Made by a program: the position numbers and the translations under genes
NCBI GenBank assembly: GCA_029259655.1
Contig: JAJDET010000376.1
Span: forward strand, 62,001 to 126,000
Reading direction: 5' to 3'
From: Planctomycetota bacterium
GTDB lineage: Bacteria; Planctomycetota; UBA1135; GCA-002686595
Length of the DNA: 64,000 bases
The notes under the pieces: generated by a model
Told to the model about the DNA's origin: nothing
Database searches by the model: none
Seen by the model: only the letters and a program-made list of their open reading frames with translations
In this document: positions 44,810 to 54,558 of the stretch, piece by piece
How the letters are laid out: each line of letters begins with the position of its first letter
How positions within the stretch are numbered: position 1 is the first letter of the stretch

Positions 44810-46563
44810 TGCCCAGCCGAGTCTTCGACTACCTCGATGCGAGCGCGGTGACGCCGGACAGGAACGTCGCGTTCGTCAACGACGCGGTGTCGGGATCCAG
44901 CTACGTGACCCTTCGGCGAGTTGGCACGGGCCTCTTGTTCGACTTGATCGCTACCGGAGACGGATCTCTCGCGTCTTTCTCGGTCACTATCGGCAAGGGC
45001 AACCTCAAGCCAGGAACGATTTCGATCCTCATCGACAACGTCGTCGTTGCAGCAGACGACGGCGCGGGGGTGTTCACTGCATCTGGGTCACCTCCCCCCA
45101 ACGCCACCACCGGAACCGTGGACTACGACACGGGGGCAGCGGTCCTGACGATGGCCGCGGCTCCGGTGAGCGGCGGCCTCATCACCGTGAAGTACAACAG
45201 CTACCGATCCATCGGAGCTGCAGAGGGCGGAGCCTACGAAAAGGGAGACATCGTCTTCCCCAACACTCTGGGGGAGGGGATCACGGAGCTGTTCGGGTTC
45301 AAGTCGCGAGAAGGCCATTGGTATGCACGCCTCGAGGTCGGCGTCGACGATTTCGGATCGAAGCAATACCTCGACGACCTCGACGCCAATTTCGCAAAGC
45401 AGAAAGACTCCGCGGTCAAGTACCAAGTATCGGTCGACGGCGGTACGACGTGGCAGTACTGGAACACGGCGTCGCCTGCCTCCTGGCAGACCGGGTCGTC
45501 AGCCGACGCCACGTTCAGCACCGAGGAGGAGATCGCCGCAGGCATCTCAGCTCTGCTCTTCAGCTCAGCCTCTGGTGCGAAGCAGTTCAGGCTGAAAGCG
45601 AGGCTCTTCCCCACGGCGGACGCCAAGGAGTCTCCGCGTCTGTACTGGTCCGCCTTGTTCTTCGAGCACAGCTTCGACCCCGAGGAGGACCTGATCCGGA
45701 GTTTGGACTCCTACCTTTCGACGAACCTCAGGGTTCGCGAAGTCATGCGGTTCAACCTGACGGGCGACACGGCGGTGACGCTGGACGCCAGCGAGGGTGA
45801 TGAGACCATCGAGTACTCAGGCGTCATCGCCTACAACCTCACGGACGACCCCGGAAGGACGACCCCCCTGGCTCTGACCCAGGGCGTGCCCTCGAGCTCC
45901 ATCACGCTCGCCGTGGCTCAGGTCGGAGTGGTGGAGTTCATCGCATTGGCCACCGTCCCGGTGTCGGTCAGGGCGGACTCGTTCACTCAGCTGTCGACCT
46001 CTCGGTCGGTGGTGATCACGGTTCCGCAAACGACGGTCGTGGGAGAGTACGAGGGCTACCCGAGACTCGACGACGGCGAGGCCGGACAGGGCTTGGTCGG
46101 TCTGGTGAAGGAGCCTGTTGGCTATCCGATCAATGCCTACCGAGTGCGGCCACCGCCGAGCATGGTGGCCTTCAGCGTCGGCCTCTTCGCGCAAAGCCCC
46201 CGGGAACGTCAAGCGCTCGCAATCCAGTCCGCCATCCGCAAACTTCTCGACGATCGTCCAGTTTTTGATTCAGTTGGAACGACCGAGAGATACGTTCGCG
46301 CGGTGGGCGGCGACGTGACGCTGGGGTCAGGCACGGCGGCCCTGGCAGCACTTGCACTCGACAACGTCGCGCTTGGTCTGTCGGTCAAGAACCAGCAGGC
46401 GAGCTTTCTGCTGTGGGCGCAAGAGGGGGGCTATGATACGGTAGAGTCCGTCCAGGTCGTCGACATGAGGATGATTCTGCATCCTCCGGACTCCGTACGC
46501 GATGCGTTCGCATGTGTGGAGAGTATCGAGGTCGGCGTCAACGACATTCGTGAAGGACTGTAG
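44809..46563 (+). CDS. Large structural protein, unknown
   Basis: 584 residues of mainly beta pattern: N-terminal half with repeated DG/GT turns (TIGKGNLKPGTISILIDNVVVAADDGAG), a middle segment with KYQVSVDGGTTWQYWN (a 'sequence-sensor-like' fibronectin/Ig feature), and a helical C-terminus (PRERQALAIQSAIRKLLDDRP). It lies between tail completion and sheath; probably a neck, collar or sheath-associated protein. Confidence 0.6.
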   Translation: MPSRVFDYLDASAVTPDRNVAFVNDAVSGSSYVTLRRVGTGLLFDLIATGDGSLASFSVTIGKGNLKPGTISILIDNVVVAADDGAGVFTASGSPPPNATTGTVDYDTGAAVLTMAAAPVSGGLITVKYNSYRSIGAAEGGAYEKGDIVFPNTLGEGITELFGFKSREGHWYARLEVGVDDFGSKQYLDDLDANFAKQKDSAVKYQVSVDGGTTWQYWNTASPASWQTGSSADATFSTEEEIAAGISALLFSSASGAKQFRLKARLFPTADAKESPRLYWSALFFEHSFDPEEDLIRSLDSYLSTNLRVREVMRFNLTGDTAVTLDASEGDETIEYSGVIAYNLTDDPGRTTPLALTQGVPSSSITLAVAQVGVVEFIALATVPVSVRADSFTQLSTSRSVVITVPQTTVVGEYEGYPRLDDGEAGQGLVGLVKEPVGYPINAYRVRPPPSMVAFSVGLFAQSPRERQALAIQSAIRKLLDDRPVFDSVGTTERYVRAVGGDVTLGSGTAALAALALDNVALGLSVKNQQASFLLWAQEGGYDTVESVQVVDMRMILHPPDSVRDAFACVESIEVGVNDIREGL

Positions 46564-46565
46564 GT

Positions 46566-46913
46566 ATGGCGCGCCGAACGCGAAAGCCAAGTACCCGAGC
46601 CCCGGATGGGGGCGCACCTTCAAGCGACAGGTCAGGAAGTGGAAGCGGGGAGTCCGGTTCCCAGGAGAAGACGACTCTCGTCCCGGCGATCGAGCCGGAC
46701 CCGAGAGCCTCAGCTCCGATCGCAGAAGTCGTAGTCCCTGCTCCATCCGATGAGGTGACGGTGGTCAACCAGACCGGCGGAACCATCCATCTACAGGTGG
46801 CCCGCAAGGACGTTCGAATTCCGCACGGAAGCAGCCATACGGCTTCACGGTCCGCACTGCCCTGGGCGAAGATCAAGCAGCTCGCCCGAGACGGTCTGAT
46901 CCGTGTGGTCTAA
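46566..46913 (+). CDS. Hypothetical small virion protein
   Basis: 115 residues starting MARRTRKPSTRAPDGG; first half disordered (Ser/Gly/Pro), second half a small domain with TVVNQTGGTIHLQVARKDVRIPHGSS. Placed 2 nt after the large structural protein and 25 nt before the sheath. Function unknown. Confidence 0.55.
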   Translation: MARRTRKPSTRAPDGGAPSSDRSGSGSGESGSQEKTTLVPAIEPDPRASAPIAEVVVPAPSDEVTVVNQTGGTIHLQVARKDVRIPHGSSHTASRSALPWAKIKQLARDGLIRVV

Positions 46914-46938
46914 CGCTCCTCTGGGAGGATAGGACGAC

Positions 46939-49143
46939 ATGACCCAGACACTCCATCCCGGAGTCTATGTGATCGAAGAGCCGGCCGCGCCGGCGATCAC
47001 CGGAGTCGGGATCACCACCGCAGGGTTCGTCGGGCTTGCCGCGAAAGGCACGACCGACACCCTCCGCTTGATCACCTCGTTCCAGCAGTTCAAGGAGGAG
47101 TTCGGGGACTACTTCAAGCTGGGCGGCTCCTACGTCTACCTCGCTTTCGCCGTGAACGCCTTCTTCAACGAGGGCGGGTCCGCCTGCTACGTGGTTCGGG
47201 TAGCCCCCAACGACGCGGTCAAGTCGTCAGGCTCTCTTCTCGAGCTCGATCAGACCGCTCAAGCAGCGAACCTCGAAGCCCTCAGCGTCGGTGACTGGGG
47301 CAACAAGCTCGCGATCCAGGTGGAGAAGCGGGCGCCGATGGTCGTGCAGACCGCGGTCACGGACGAAGCCTCGGACACGATCGCCGTCGACAACATCGTC
47401 GGGCTCGAGACGGGCGACCTCGTCTACGTCAAGCCGGCTTCGGGCGGCGACGCCCTCGATGACAACCTGAAGGTGGTCTACGGGATCGACACTTCGGGAA
47501 CGAACCCGGTCATCGAGCTCGACTCCGCTCTGGCCTTCACTCCCTCGCCAATCACCAACGGACTCCCGGTCAATTCCACGGTTCACGTATCGAGCAGGCA
47601 TCGATTTCGTTCCAAGCTCGTCAACGACGTGAGCATCGGTTCGGCGCCCACCTCGATCGACGTCACCTCCGGCACCGGGGCCAACCTCGTGCCCGGCCAG
47701 CTCATCGTTCTGGTGGGCGACGACGGCCTGTCGCCAGTGGCCAAGGGCGTCGTGTATGGCGTCGTCGACAGCGTGATCGAAGCCGCGAACTACGATCGGA
47801 TCAACTTCAAGTCGGGGTCCGGCAAGGAAGGCAGTGCGGCAACCATCCAGGCGAACGGGAACGAGACCGTTTGCTCGGTCGAGTTCGACGTCAACATCTT
47901 CGAGAACAACATCCTCAAGGAGTCGCACGAGCGGGTATCGATGTCGCGCGACAACGCGAGGGACTTCGTCGGCGGCAGCACCACCGGAGCATCGCCGCTC
48001 ACCGCCTTCCTGGACGGCCGTCTCTACGGAACCACCAACGAGTCGAACAGGGTCCAGATCACGTCCTGGGGCAACTCGACGGCGACCACGGTCGCCAAGG
48101 ATGTCATCGAGGCGATCCCGCTCACGGACTCCAAGACGCAGCTGTCCAGCGGCGCCGACGGAACCAACAGCACCGCCCAGATCCCCGACTCGAAATTCAC
48201 GGCAGCGGTGGACCTCTACAAGGACTCCGAGGACGTGTCGATGCTGGCCTGCCCGGATGCGGCCGGCAACACCGTTGTCCAGAAGAAGCTCGCGGATCAC
48301 GCGACGCTGATGAGGACTCTGGTGGCCTTGATCGATCCGGACCTCTCCGATTCGGAGGGGACGACGGCGATCACGGAGATCACCAACTGGCGGAACAACG
48401 TCCTGAACGTGGACGACAGCTACTCGGCGCTCTACTGGCCGTGGTTGGTCGTTCCGGATCCCGCCCAGTCGTCCCTCGCCACCCCCGATCCCGGCGCATT
48501 CAGCCAGGGGTTCGGTTCGGCCTCGGTCAAGATCCCGCCCTCGGGCCATATGGCCGGCGTGTACGCCTCGGTGGTGTTCAACCGCGGTGTCCACAAGGCT
48601 CCGGCCAACGAGGTCCTCTCGGGCGTCCTGGACGTCACGAGAAGGATCACGGACGCCGACCACGACTTCCTGAACCCGATCGGCATCAACGCCATCAGGT
48701 TCTTCCCGGGCCAGGGTATCCGTCCCTGGGGCGCTCGTACGCTGTTCTCGAACAAGAACGGCAAGCATTACGTCAACGTGCGTCGCCTCCTCATCTTCAT
48801 CGAGCGGTCCCTGAAGGAGGGCAACCGGTTCGCGGTCTTCGAGCCGAACGATCCGGCCCTCTATCAGGTCTTGCGTCAGGTGAACACGAGGTTCCTGCGC
48901 TCCCTCTGGGAGCAGGGGATGCTCTTCCCGAGCAACGACATCAACAAGGCCTTCTTCGTCAAGGTCGACGAAGAGACCACGACGGCTGCGGACCGCAAGA
49001 ACGGTCGGGTCAACATCCTCATCGGTGTGAACCCGCCCTTCCCGGCGGAGTTCGTCGTCTTCAGAGTGTCTCTGTTCGACGGTCAGACGTCGCTCGAGAC
49101 GGTAGTCACCGGAACCACGGCGTCGGGCGCCGTGATTCTGTAG
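46939..49143 (+). CDS. Tail sheath protein
   Basis: 734 residues. The N-terminus HPGVYVIEEPAAPAITGVGITTAGFVGLAAKG and the C-terminal block (HKAPANEVLSGVLDVTRRITDAD, GINAIRFFPGQGIRPWGARTL, FVFEPNDPALY-like section and LWEQGMLF) are hallmarks of contractile-tail sheaths. An extended middle insertion (about residues 120-330) makes it larger than the 400-500 residues typical of small sheaths. This defines a myovirus morphology. Confidence 0.93.
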   Translation: MTQTLHPGVYVIEEPAAPAITGVGITTAGFVGLAAKGTTDTLRLITSFQQFKEEFGDYFKLGGSYVYLAFAVNAFFNEGGSACYVVRVAPNDAVKSSGSLLELDQTAQAANLEALSVGDWGNKLAIQVEKRAPMVVQTAVTDEASDTIAVDNIVGLETGDLVYVKPASGGDALDDNLKVVYGIDTSGTNPVIELDSALAFTPSPITNGLPVNSTVHVSSRHRFRSKLVNDVSIGSAPTSIDVTSGTGANLVPGQLIVLVGDDGLSPVAKGVVYGVVDSVIEAANYDRINFKSGSGKEGSAATIQANGNETVCSVEFDVNIFENNILKESHERVSMSRDNARDFVGGSTTGASPLTAFLDGRLYGTTNESNRVQITSWGNSTATTVAKDVIEAIPLTDSKTQLSSGADGTNSTAQIPDSKFTAAVDLYKDSEDVSMLACPDAAGNTVVQKKLADHATLMRTLVALIDPDLSDSEGTTAITEITNWRNNVLNVDDSYSALYWPWLVVPDPAQSSLATPDPGAFSQGFGSASVKIPPSGHMAGVYASVVFNRGVHKAPANEVLSGVLDVTRRITDADHDFLNPIGINAIRFFPGQGIRPWGARTLFSNKNGKHYVNVRRLLIFIERSLKEGNRFAVFEPNDPALYQVLRQVNTRFLRSLWEQGMLFPSNDINKAFFVKVDEETTTAADRKNGRVNILIGVNPPFPAEFVVFRVSLFDGQTSLETVVTGTTASGAVIL

Positions 49144-49161
49144 CCCCGAGGAGATGACGGA

Positions 49162-49641
49162 ATGCCTACCGACGCACTGACAGGTCGAGCTCGGCCGGTA
49201 TCCGGGTTCAAGTTCCGGGTCACGTGCTCGGAGCTCCAGGGTGTCCTCTCGTTCACCAAGGTCGACGGCCTCGAGGACGAGACGGAGGTCGTGGACTACC
49301 GTGAGGGGATGGACCCCGTGACGATGGGGAAGCACCCCGGGCTCTCGACCTTCCCCAACCTCACGCTCGAGCGGGGGGTCTCCAGCGACTCCTCCCTCAT
49401 CGCTTGGAGGCGGAAGGTCGTGGACCTCGTCGGATCAGCGGGGACGGGAGCGATCGGATCGGCCGGCTTCCAGGCGGACGTCTTGGTCGAGCTCTACGAC
49501 CGCGCGGGGCAGTCGGTACGCAGGTGGGAGGTCAAGAACGCTTGGCCGAACAAGCTCTCGACCGAAGCCCTCGATGCGTCTTCTTCCGACATCCTGATCA
49601 ACTCCTTGGAGCTCGCGCACGAAGGTCTGATCGCCCTGTAG
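49162..49641 (+). CDS. Tail tube protein
   Basis: 159 residues. SGFKFRVTCSELQGVLSFTKVDGLEDETEVVDYREGMD...MGKHPGLSTFPNLTLERGVSSDSSLIAWRRKVVDL is the T4-gp19-like tube fold. Follows the sheath by 18 nt as in many myoviruses. Confidence 0.92.
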   Translation: MPTDALTGRARPVSGFKFRVTCSELQGVLSFTKVDGLEDETEVVDYREGMDPVTMGKHPGLSTFPNLTLERGVSSDSSLIAWRRKVVDLVGSAGTGAIGSAGFQADVLVELYDRAGQSVRRWEVKNAWPNKLSTEALDASSSDILINSLELAHEGLIAL

Positions 49642-49657
49642 TGGTGCGGACCGCGCA

Positions 49658-50161
49658 ATGGCGAACGGCAGCGGCACCCAGGGGCGGTTCGGAGGCGACT
49701 CAGCCCTACGTCCGGCCATGGGGTTCCGGTTCTCGGTGTCGATCCCTCAGCGCGGCTCTATGTCGAGCTGGGCGAAGATCAGCGATACCGGCAACGAGAG
49801 CGAGGTCCTCGAGCTCAAGCAGGTCACGCGCTCAGACGGCGTATCGAAGTACCCCGGGATTCCCCGGTACGCCCCGATAACCCTGAGCCGGGGAGCCTCC
49901 GACGACGAAGCCCTCGCCATTTGGCGAGAGGAGGTCATGGACCATGCGTCTGGTCGACGAACACGTCCCAGCGGAATGGTGGCCGACGTAGAGATCAGCG
50001 TCTTCGATCGGTTGGGGGAACGCCCCGTGAAAGTGATCGCCCTCTACAAGGCTTGGCCATCAGGCCTTCGATTCGCAGGCTTGAACGCCGGCTCGTCGGG
50101 GTTCTTGTTCGAGGCGCTGACCCTGGTGTTTGACCAGATGGAAATCATCACACCTCCGTAG
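49658..50161 (+). CDS. Second tail-tube-like protein
   Basis: 167 residues. MGFRFSVSIPQRGSMSSWAKISDTGNESEVLELKQVTRSDGV...YPGIPRYAPITLSRGASDDEALAIWREEV follows the tube fold and resembles the preceding gene in layout. Probably a tube initiator/terminator (gp48/gp54-like) or a second tube subunit. Confidence 0.75.
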   Translation: MANGSGTQGRFGGDSALRPAMGFRFSVSIPQRGSMSSWAKISDTGNESEVLELKQVTRSDGVSKYPGIPRYAPITLSRGASDDEALAIWREEVMDHASGRRTRPSGMVADVEISVFDRLGERPVKVIALYKAWPSGLRFAGLNAGSSGFLFEALTLVFDQMEIITPP

Positions 50162-50235
50162 ATTCCTCTACGATGGTGCTGCGCTGCCGGCGGTGTGCCG
50201 GGTGAACTTCAAGAGCTCTGACCCCGGAGGTGGGT

Positions 50236-51138
50236 ATGGACAATCCTACGACCACGAAAGACATCAGGCTGCCTTGCGGCTACCTGGACAATGACGGCCA
50301 CGTAGTTCGGGACGCCGTCATCCAGGAGATGACCGGCCGCACCCAAACGATCTTCGGGCGCAAGGACATCAAGAAGGAGCCTCATCTCTTCTACAAGGCT
50401 CTGATGCGGGACTGCCTCAAGGAAGTCAACGGCACCTCGTCTATCTCCCAGACCGTCCTCGACAGCATGCTGGTGGCCGACCGTGACGCCATCGTGCTGC
50501 AGACGCGAAGGCTCTCCCTCGGGGAGGACATCACCCTGGAGGTGCTGTGCCAGAACCCGGAGTGCACCACCAAGATCTTCGCAGACGTCAACCTCGAAAC
50601 TCAGGTCGACGTGTGGGAGCTCCCGGACGAAGACGCCGAAGACTCTCCCTACGCAATCCAGCGCCTGCAGGTGGGGGGAACGGAGGATGCCCCCATCGTC
50701 AGGCCGGTGAGGGTCTGGTCCGCGTCGATGCCCGACGGATCGCTCACCGTGCAGATGCGTTATCCCACCGTCGAAGATCAGATGTCCGCGTCTGACGACA
50801 ACGACGTGGTGGCTCTGCACGTCCTCCTCGGGAGGCTCATCGTTTCCTGGAACGCCCGCGGTGCGGAAGAGGTCAGGGGACCCGTCGGCGCGTCCTTCCT
50901 TTCTGGCAAGCCCCTGCGTCAGATCGACTGGCTCGAGAATGCGCACCTCGCGAATTCTCCGGGACCGGAGATGGTCAAGAATGTAGCCTGTGAGAAGTGC
51001 GGGACTGAGACCCCCGCCAGACTCGAGGCCTCGGATTTTTTCTCCTCTCGCGCCCCGACTCGTGGTCAGCGGTCGACATCGATGCAGCGATCTGGGACAT
51101 CTGCCTCGCGAACAAAGGACTCACCCCAGAGTGGGTAG
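50236..51138 (+). CDS. Tail assembly chaperone, zero-frame product
   Basis: 300 residues from ATG 50236 with GGAGG at 5 nt. IRLPCGYLDNDGHVVRDAVIQEMTGRTQ...KALMRDCLKEVNG...DRDAIVLQTRRLSLGEDITLEVLCQNPECTTKIFADVNLE contains a CxxxxC-type zinc site and matches baseplate/tape-measure chaperones of myoviruses. The zero frame ends at 51138 with a poor-quality tail (SSRAPTRGQRSTS...), while a -1 frame continues in a well-formed protein, indicating programmed frameshifting (next entry). Confidence 0.78.
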   Translation: MDNPTTTKDIRLPCGYLDNDGHVVRDAVIQEMTGRTQTIFGRKDIKKEPHLFYKALMRDCLKEVNGTSSISQTVLDSMLVADRDAIVLQTRRLSLGEDITLEVLCQNPECTTKIFADVNLETQVDVWELPDEDAEDSPYAIQRLQVGGTEDAPIVRPVRVWSASMPDGSLTVQMRYPTVEDQMSASDDNDVVALHVLLGRLIVSWNARGAEEVRGPVGASFLSGKPLRQIDWLENAHLANSPGPEMVKNVACEKCGTETPARLEASDFFSSRAPTRGQRSTSMQRSGTSASRTKDSPQSG

Positions 51139-51230
51139 AGGGAATGCCTCTCCGTAGGATCCAGAAGTTCTACGGATGGGCACAGGACCGCTTCAAGAAG
51201 CTGGAGCAACAAGCACGAAAAGGGAGGTAG
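50236..51230 (+). CDS. Tail assembly chaperone, -1 frameshift product
   Basis: A canonical slippery heptamer T-TTT-TTC lies at 51036-51042, in frame with the zero-frame codons. A -1 slip enters a 62-codon frame (51042-51230) reading ...DSWSAVDIDAAIWDICLANKG and ending in KLEQQARKGR, giving a 331-residue fusion. The stop at 51228 is 6 nt before the tape-measure start. G/GT-type frameshifting at exactly this position is the rule in long-tailed phages. Confidence 0.85.
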
Positions 51231-51236
51231 CCTGCG

Positions 51237-53489
51237 GTGGCAACACGTCGGCTCGGTGGATCCACATTCATGGCGAGGTTCGTCGGGGACGCCTCCGGCT
51301 TCATCGCTGCGTCCAGGGCTGCCGGCCGAGCCGCAGAGGATTTGGGAACCGCTTCCGGTCGTGCAGCGCAAGCGATCGGGTTTGCCGCCGTCAACATGGT
51401 CGGGAACAAGATTCGCCAGGGTGGTCAGGTTCTCGGCGGCGTGCTCTCGTCTGCGACCCGAGAAGCATCGATGCTGGAGAGCACGATCGCTTCCCTCACG
51501 GCGGTCATGGGCAGCGGATTTGACGCGGACAAGTTCTCCGTGCAGGTCAAGAAGGCCTCAGCCCCTCTCCCGACGTCGGCTCTCGAGATGGCGCAAGCCG
51601 CAGAGCAGTTCGCTCGTCAGGGTCAGCGCGGGGCGGACAACCTGATTGCCCTGGGCACGTCGGCGGTCAACTTTGCCCGCATCTCCAAAGAGCCGATCGA
51701 GGTCGTTGCCAGGAGAATGTCGTTCCTGGCCACCCAGATCAAGAGGCCTGGAGAGAGCTTCCGCGAAGCTGCCAACCGCGGTCTTGAGATGGCCACGGTC
51801 ATCGGCCAGAGCCTCCCCGGCGCTGAGAAGGAAGTCCTCCGAGCAAGTACTCGCGTCGCCGCTCTCGCCGAAGCCTTCGGCGTGTCCAACGAGGCTGCGC
51901 TCGCTTTGGCGGCCGGCGCTCGAGCAGGTACCGAGCAAACTCTGACTGCCGCGTCTAACACTGGGCGCATCATTGCGGCGCTGAACAACCCCGCCAACTT
52001 CAACGCGATCGACAAGGCTCTGAACAGACCTCTGGGTACGTTCGCGAAGGAGGTGTCGAAGGATGCAGAGGGCGCCCTTTTCGGGCTGTTGGGCCGGTTC
52101 GACGAGATGACCAGGAGTGGGAAGATCATCGGTCCTCAGATGATCGCCATGCTCAAGTCGATCAGCGTGGGTGGGGCTCGAGCTCAGTCTGCGTTCGTCG
52201 GGTTGGTGAAGTCGAACAAGCAAATCCAGCTCGCCATTCAGGGAACGCGTACGGCGATCGACAACCTTGCAGAAGGAGCCGAGACGCAGCTCCAGGCGAA
52301 GACGAACAGAATCATGGACACCATGGCTGGTAAGGCCATGATCGCCCGCGGTACGTTCCAGAACTTCATGTCCACTCTCGGCCAGTTCATCATCATCGCC
52401 CTGAAGCCGATGCTCGACGTGCTGGCGGTGATCCTCGAGAAGCTGTCGGCGTTCGCCGCAGACCACCCGGTAATGACCAGCGTTGTTCTCGGGTTCACTG
52501 CTCTTGCGTTCATTCTCCTGAAGGTGATCGGAACGCTGATCAACTTCACCGCAAACGTGGGGTTCGCTACGGTGTCCATGCAGAGCATGGCGGCCATGTC
52601 TACGACCGCGTCCACTCGGGTAAGCCTCTTCGGACTCGTGATTGGGAACGTGTCGTCTGCGCTGGGCGTGATGAACAAGATGCTCGGGCTCAGCGGCATC
52701 CTTGGCGCGCTGAAGAACGTGTTCCGCTGGTTCACCTTCCTCGCATTCCACCCCATCGGTCTTGCGATCGTCGCCATCGGCGCCGCGTTCGCGTTCGCGG
52801 CAGTGAAGGGTGGGTTCCTCGGGGACATCATGGAGGCGTTCAAACCGATCCTCGACGTCCTTCAGGAGATTGGGCAAGAGCTGGTGAACGTACTCGTGCC
52901 GGTTTTCAAGACTTGGATGGCGGTGCTCAAGCCGATCATCGCGATTCTCGTCGCAGTCCTGATTCCGGTGCTGAAGCTGTTCTTCACCATCTTCAAAGCG
53001 CAGGTGTTCCTGATCGAAAAACTGCTGAGGTTCGTCGTGCTCCCGATCATCTCCGCGGTGGCCATCGCCTTCGCGCTTCTCGCCAACCTCGTCATCGACA
53101 CCATCAACTTCTCGCTGCTCCGTCCTCTGGGGTTGTTCTTCAAGGCAATCAACGACGTCTCCGCGGCGCTCCCCGGCATCGAAGGGACCAGTCTTCCGAC
53201 GGACCTGACGATCGGCAACATCGACGTCCCCGACTTCCCCGCGCTCGCTACCGGCGGCATCGTCACGAAGCCCACCCTGGCTCTGGTCGGTGAGCAGCAG
53301 GACGAGGCAGTGATTCCTCTGGATCGCCTGCGTGGCGGCATGGGAGGCGGTGCTGGTAAGGTGGTGATCCCCGTCACCGTCGTGCTCGATGGCGAAGAGG
53401 TGGGGCGTGCCCTGATCAAGCGGACGATCTCGGGCGATGATTCTGGGGGCCTCGGAGGGCCGCAAATCCAAGGCGGCGGAATCGGATAA
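51237..53489 (+). CDS. Tape measure protein
   Basis: 750 residues from GTG 51237, preceded by GGGAGG. N-terminal two-thirds helical with Ala-rich repeats (AAEQFARQGQRGADNLIALG); hydrophobic helices at about 410-600 (VMTSVVLGFTALAFILLKVIGTLI; IAILVAVLIPVLKLFF). The C-terminus has ATGGIVTKPTLALVGEQQDEAVIPLDRL, a near-universal tape-measure motif. Helical length suggests a tail of about 110 nm, an estimate only. Confidence 0.92.
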   Translation: MATRRLGGSTFMARFVGDASGFIAASRAAGRAAEDLGTASGRAAQAIGFAAVNMVGNKIRQGGQVLGGVLSSATREASMLESTIASLTAVMGSGFDADKFSVQVKKASAPLPTSALEMAQAAEQFARQGQRGADNLIALGTSAVNFARISKEPIEVVARRMSFLATQIKRPGESFREAANRGLEMATVIGQSLPGAEKEVLRASTRVAALAEAFGVSNEAALALAAGARAGTEQTLTAASNTGRIIAALNNPANFNAIDKALNRPLGTFAKEVSKDAEGALFGLLGRFDEMTRSGKIIGPQMIAMLKSISVGGARAQSAFVGLVKSNKQIQLAIQGTRTAIDNLAEGAETQLQAKTNRIMDTMAGKAMIARGTFQNFMSTLGQFIIIALKPMLDVLAVILEKLSAFAADHPVMTSVVLGFTALAFILLKVIGTLINFTANVGFATVSMQSMAAMSTTASTRVSLFGLVIGNVSSALGVMNKMLGLSGILGALKNVFRWFTFLAFHPIGLAIVAIGAAFAFAAVKGGFLGDIMEAFKPILDVLQEIGQELVNVLVPVFKTWMAVLKPIIAILVAVLIPVLKLFFTIFKAQVFLIEKLLRFVVLPIISAVAIAFALLANLVIDTINFSLLRPLGLFFKAINDVSAALPGIEGTSLPTDLTIGNIDVPDFPALATGGIVTKPTLALVGEQQDEAVIPLDRLRGGMGGGAGKVVIPVTVVLDGEEVGRALIKRTISGDDSGGLGGPQIQGGGIG

Positions 53490-54217
53490 TGCCTAACCAA
53501 AGAGCAACCCGCCACGGGAAGATGTCTCTGTGGAAGAGGTCGGACCCGAACGACGTCCTGGTGTTCCCCTTCCCCCCGGCGTCCATCGCGGACTCCCGCA
53601 ACTCCTCGACGAGCGGCGCCAAGACGAACGAGGAGGGCCAGGAATCCGCTCCCCCTATCCAGCACATGGCCGTGCCCCGGGTCACCAACTACGATCCGAG
53701 GCAGGTGTCGTTCTCAGTGACGTTCGACGACCGGGCATTCCTCGACGAGCCGGGCAACCTCGGTCATGGGAAGACCGCGCACGGGGCGATGAAATGGCTC
53801 CGTGAGCAGCAGGCGCCGCAGAACTCCGTCGACGACCCGTCGCGAGATGGGCAGCCCCCCGTGCTGGTGCTCAGCGCCTACGACATCTTCGAGTGCATCC
53901 TCACGAAGGTGAGCTTCGACGTCGATCTGTACAACCCGTACACCAACGCGATCATGGCGGTGACCGCTACGCTGACCTTCGTTCAGTACGTCGCGGAGGA
54001 GGTCTCCAGAACTCTGTTCAAGGGGTTCGGCGGCGGGTTCGACAACGTCGAGAACTTCAACAGCGTTCAGCAGGGCAGAAGGAACCGGAAGACGTTGGAC
54101 ACGGCACTGAGGGCGTTCTCAGGAATCCCCTTGGTGAGCAGCGCTGCGCAGAGAGCTCGCAGCATCGTCGACAGTCTTCCTGATGCAGCTCTCTCCAGCA
54201 GGAGCCCGTTCCTCTAA
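53489..54217 (+). CDS. Baseplate hub-proximal protein (CIS-tube/LysM type)
   Basis: 242 residues. DVLVFPFPPASI... and PRQVSFSVTFDDRAFL...LVLSAYDIFECILTKVSFDVDLYNPYTNAIMAVTATLTFVQYV have the pattern of the contractile-injection-system tube/LysM-associated proteins that follow the tape measure in myoviruses. Start overlaps the previous stop by 1 nt. Confidence 0.68.
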   Translation: MPNQRATRHGKMSLWKRSDPNDVLVFPFPPASIADSRNSSTSGAKTNEEGQESAPPIQHMAVPRVTNYDPRQVSFSVTFDDRAFLDEPGNLGHGKTAHGAMKWLREQQAPQNSVDDPSRDGQPPVLVLSAYDIFECILTKVSFDVDLYNPYTNAIMAVTATLTFVQYVAEEVSRTLFKGFGGGFDNVENFNSVQQGRRNRKTLDTALRAFSGIPLVSSAAQRARSIVDSLPDAALSSRSPFL

Positions 54218-54558
54218 TGCCCGTGTTCTCCGGAAGCCGCTACAGCGGGGCGCGCCAAGCGGACATCCTCTTCGCCGGCGGGGAGCGGCGTCCGTACGTC
54301 TACGGTCGAAAGGTGTACGGGTCAGGAAGCCTGGGGCCCGGAACGACCACGTGGCAGTACGAGATCGGCGACTCGTTCGACCAAGTAGCGCTGGCGATTC
54401 TTGGGACCGAGCTGCGTTGGTGGTTGGTGGCGGACGTCAACAGCGTTTTGTTCCCCGAGTTCGATGAGTCTCTGCGGCCCAGCTTCTTTTCGATCTTCAT
54501 TGGAAGGAACCTTCTCGTCCCGACGGTCGACGTCCTGGTCGAGGGGTCGTCGAGGTGA
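54217..54558 (+). CDS. LysM-like baseplate protein
   Basis: 113 residues. YEIGDSFDQVALAILGTELRWWLVADVNSVLFPEFD is the LysM/gpX-type motif in which a short domain recognises the hub. Placed directly before the hub gene, with a 4-nt overlap. Confidence 0.7.
   Translation: MPVFSGSRYSGARQADILFAGGERRPYVYGRKVYGSGSLGPGTTTWQYEIGDSFDQVALAILGTELRWWLVADVNSVLFPEFDESLRPSFFSIFIGRNLLVPTVDVLVEGSSR

Noticed and set aside
47227-49335. A 702-codon open frame antisense to the tail sheath gene
   Set aside because: It is a shadow of GC-rich codon bias; the sheath on the other strand is a certain match and the antisense protein is Arg/Val/Asp-rich without domains.
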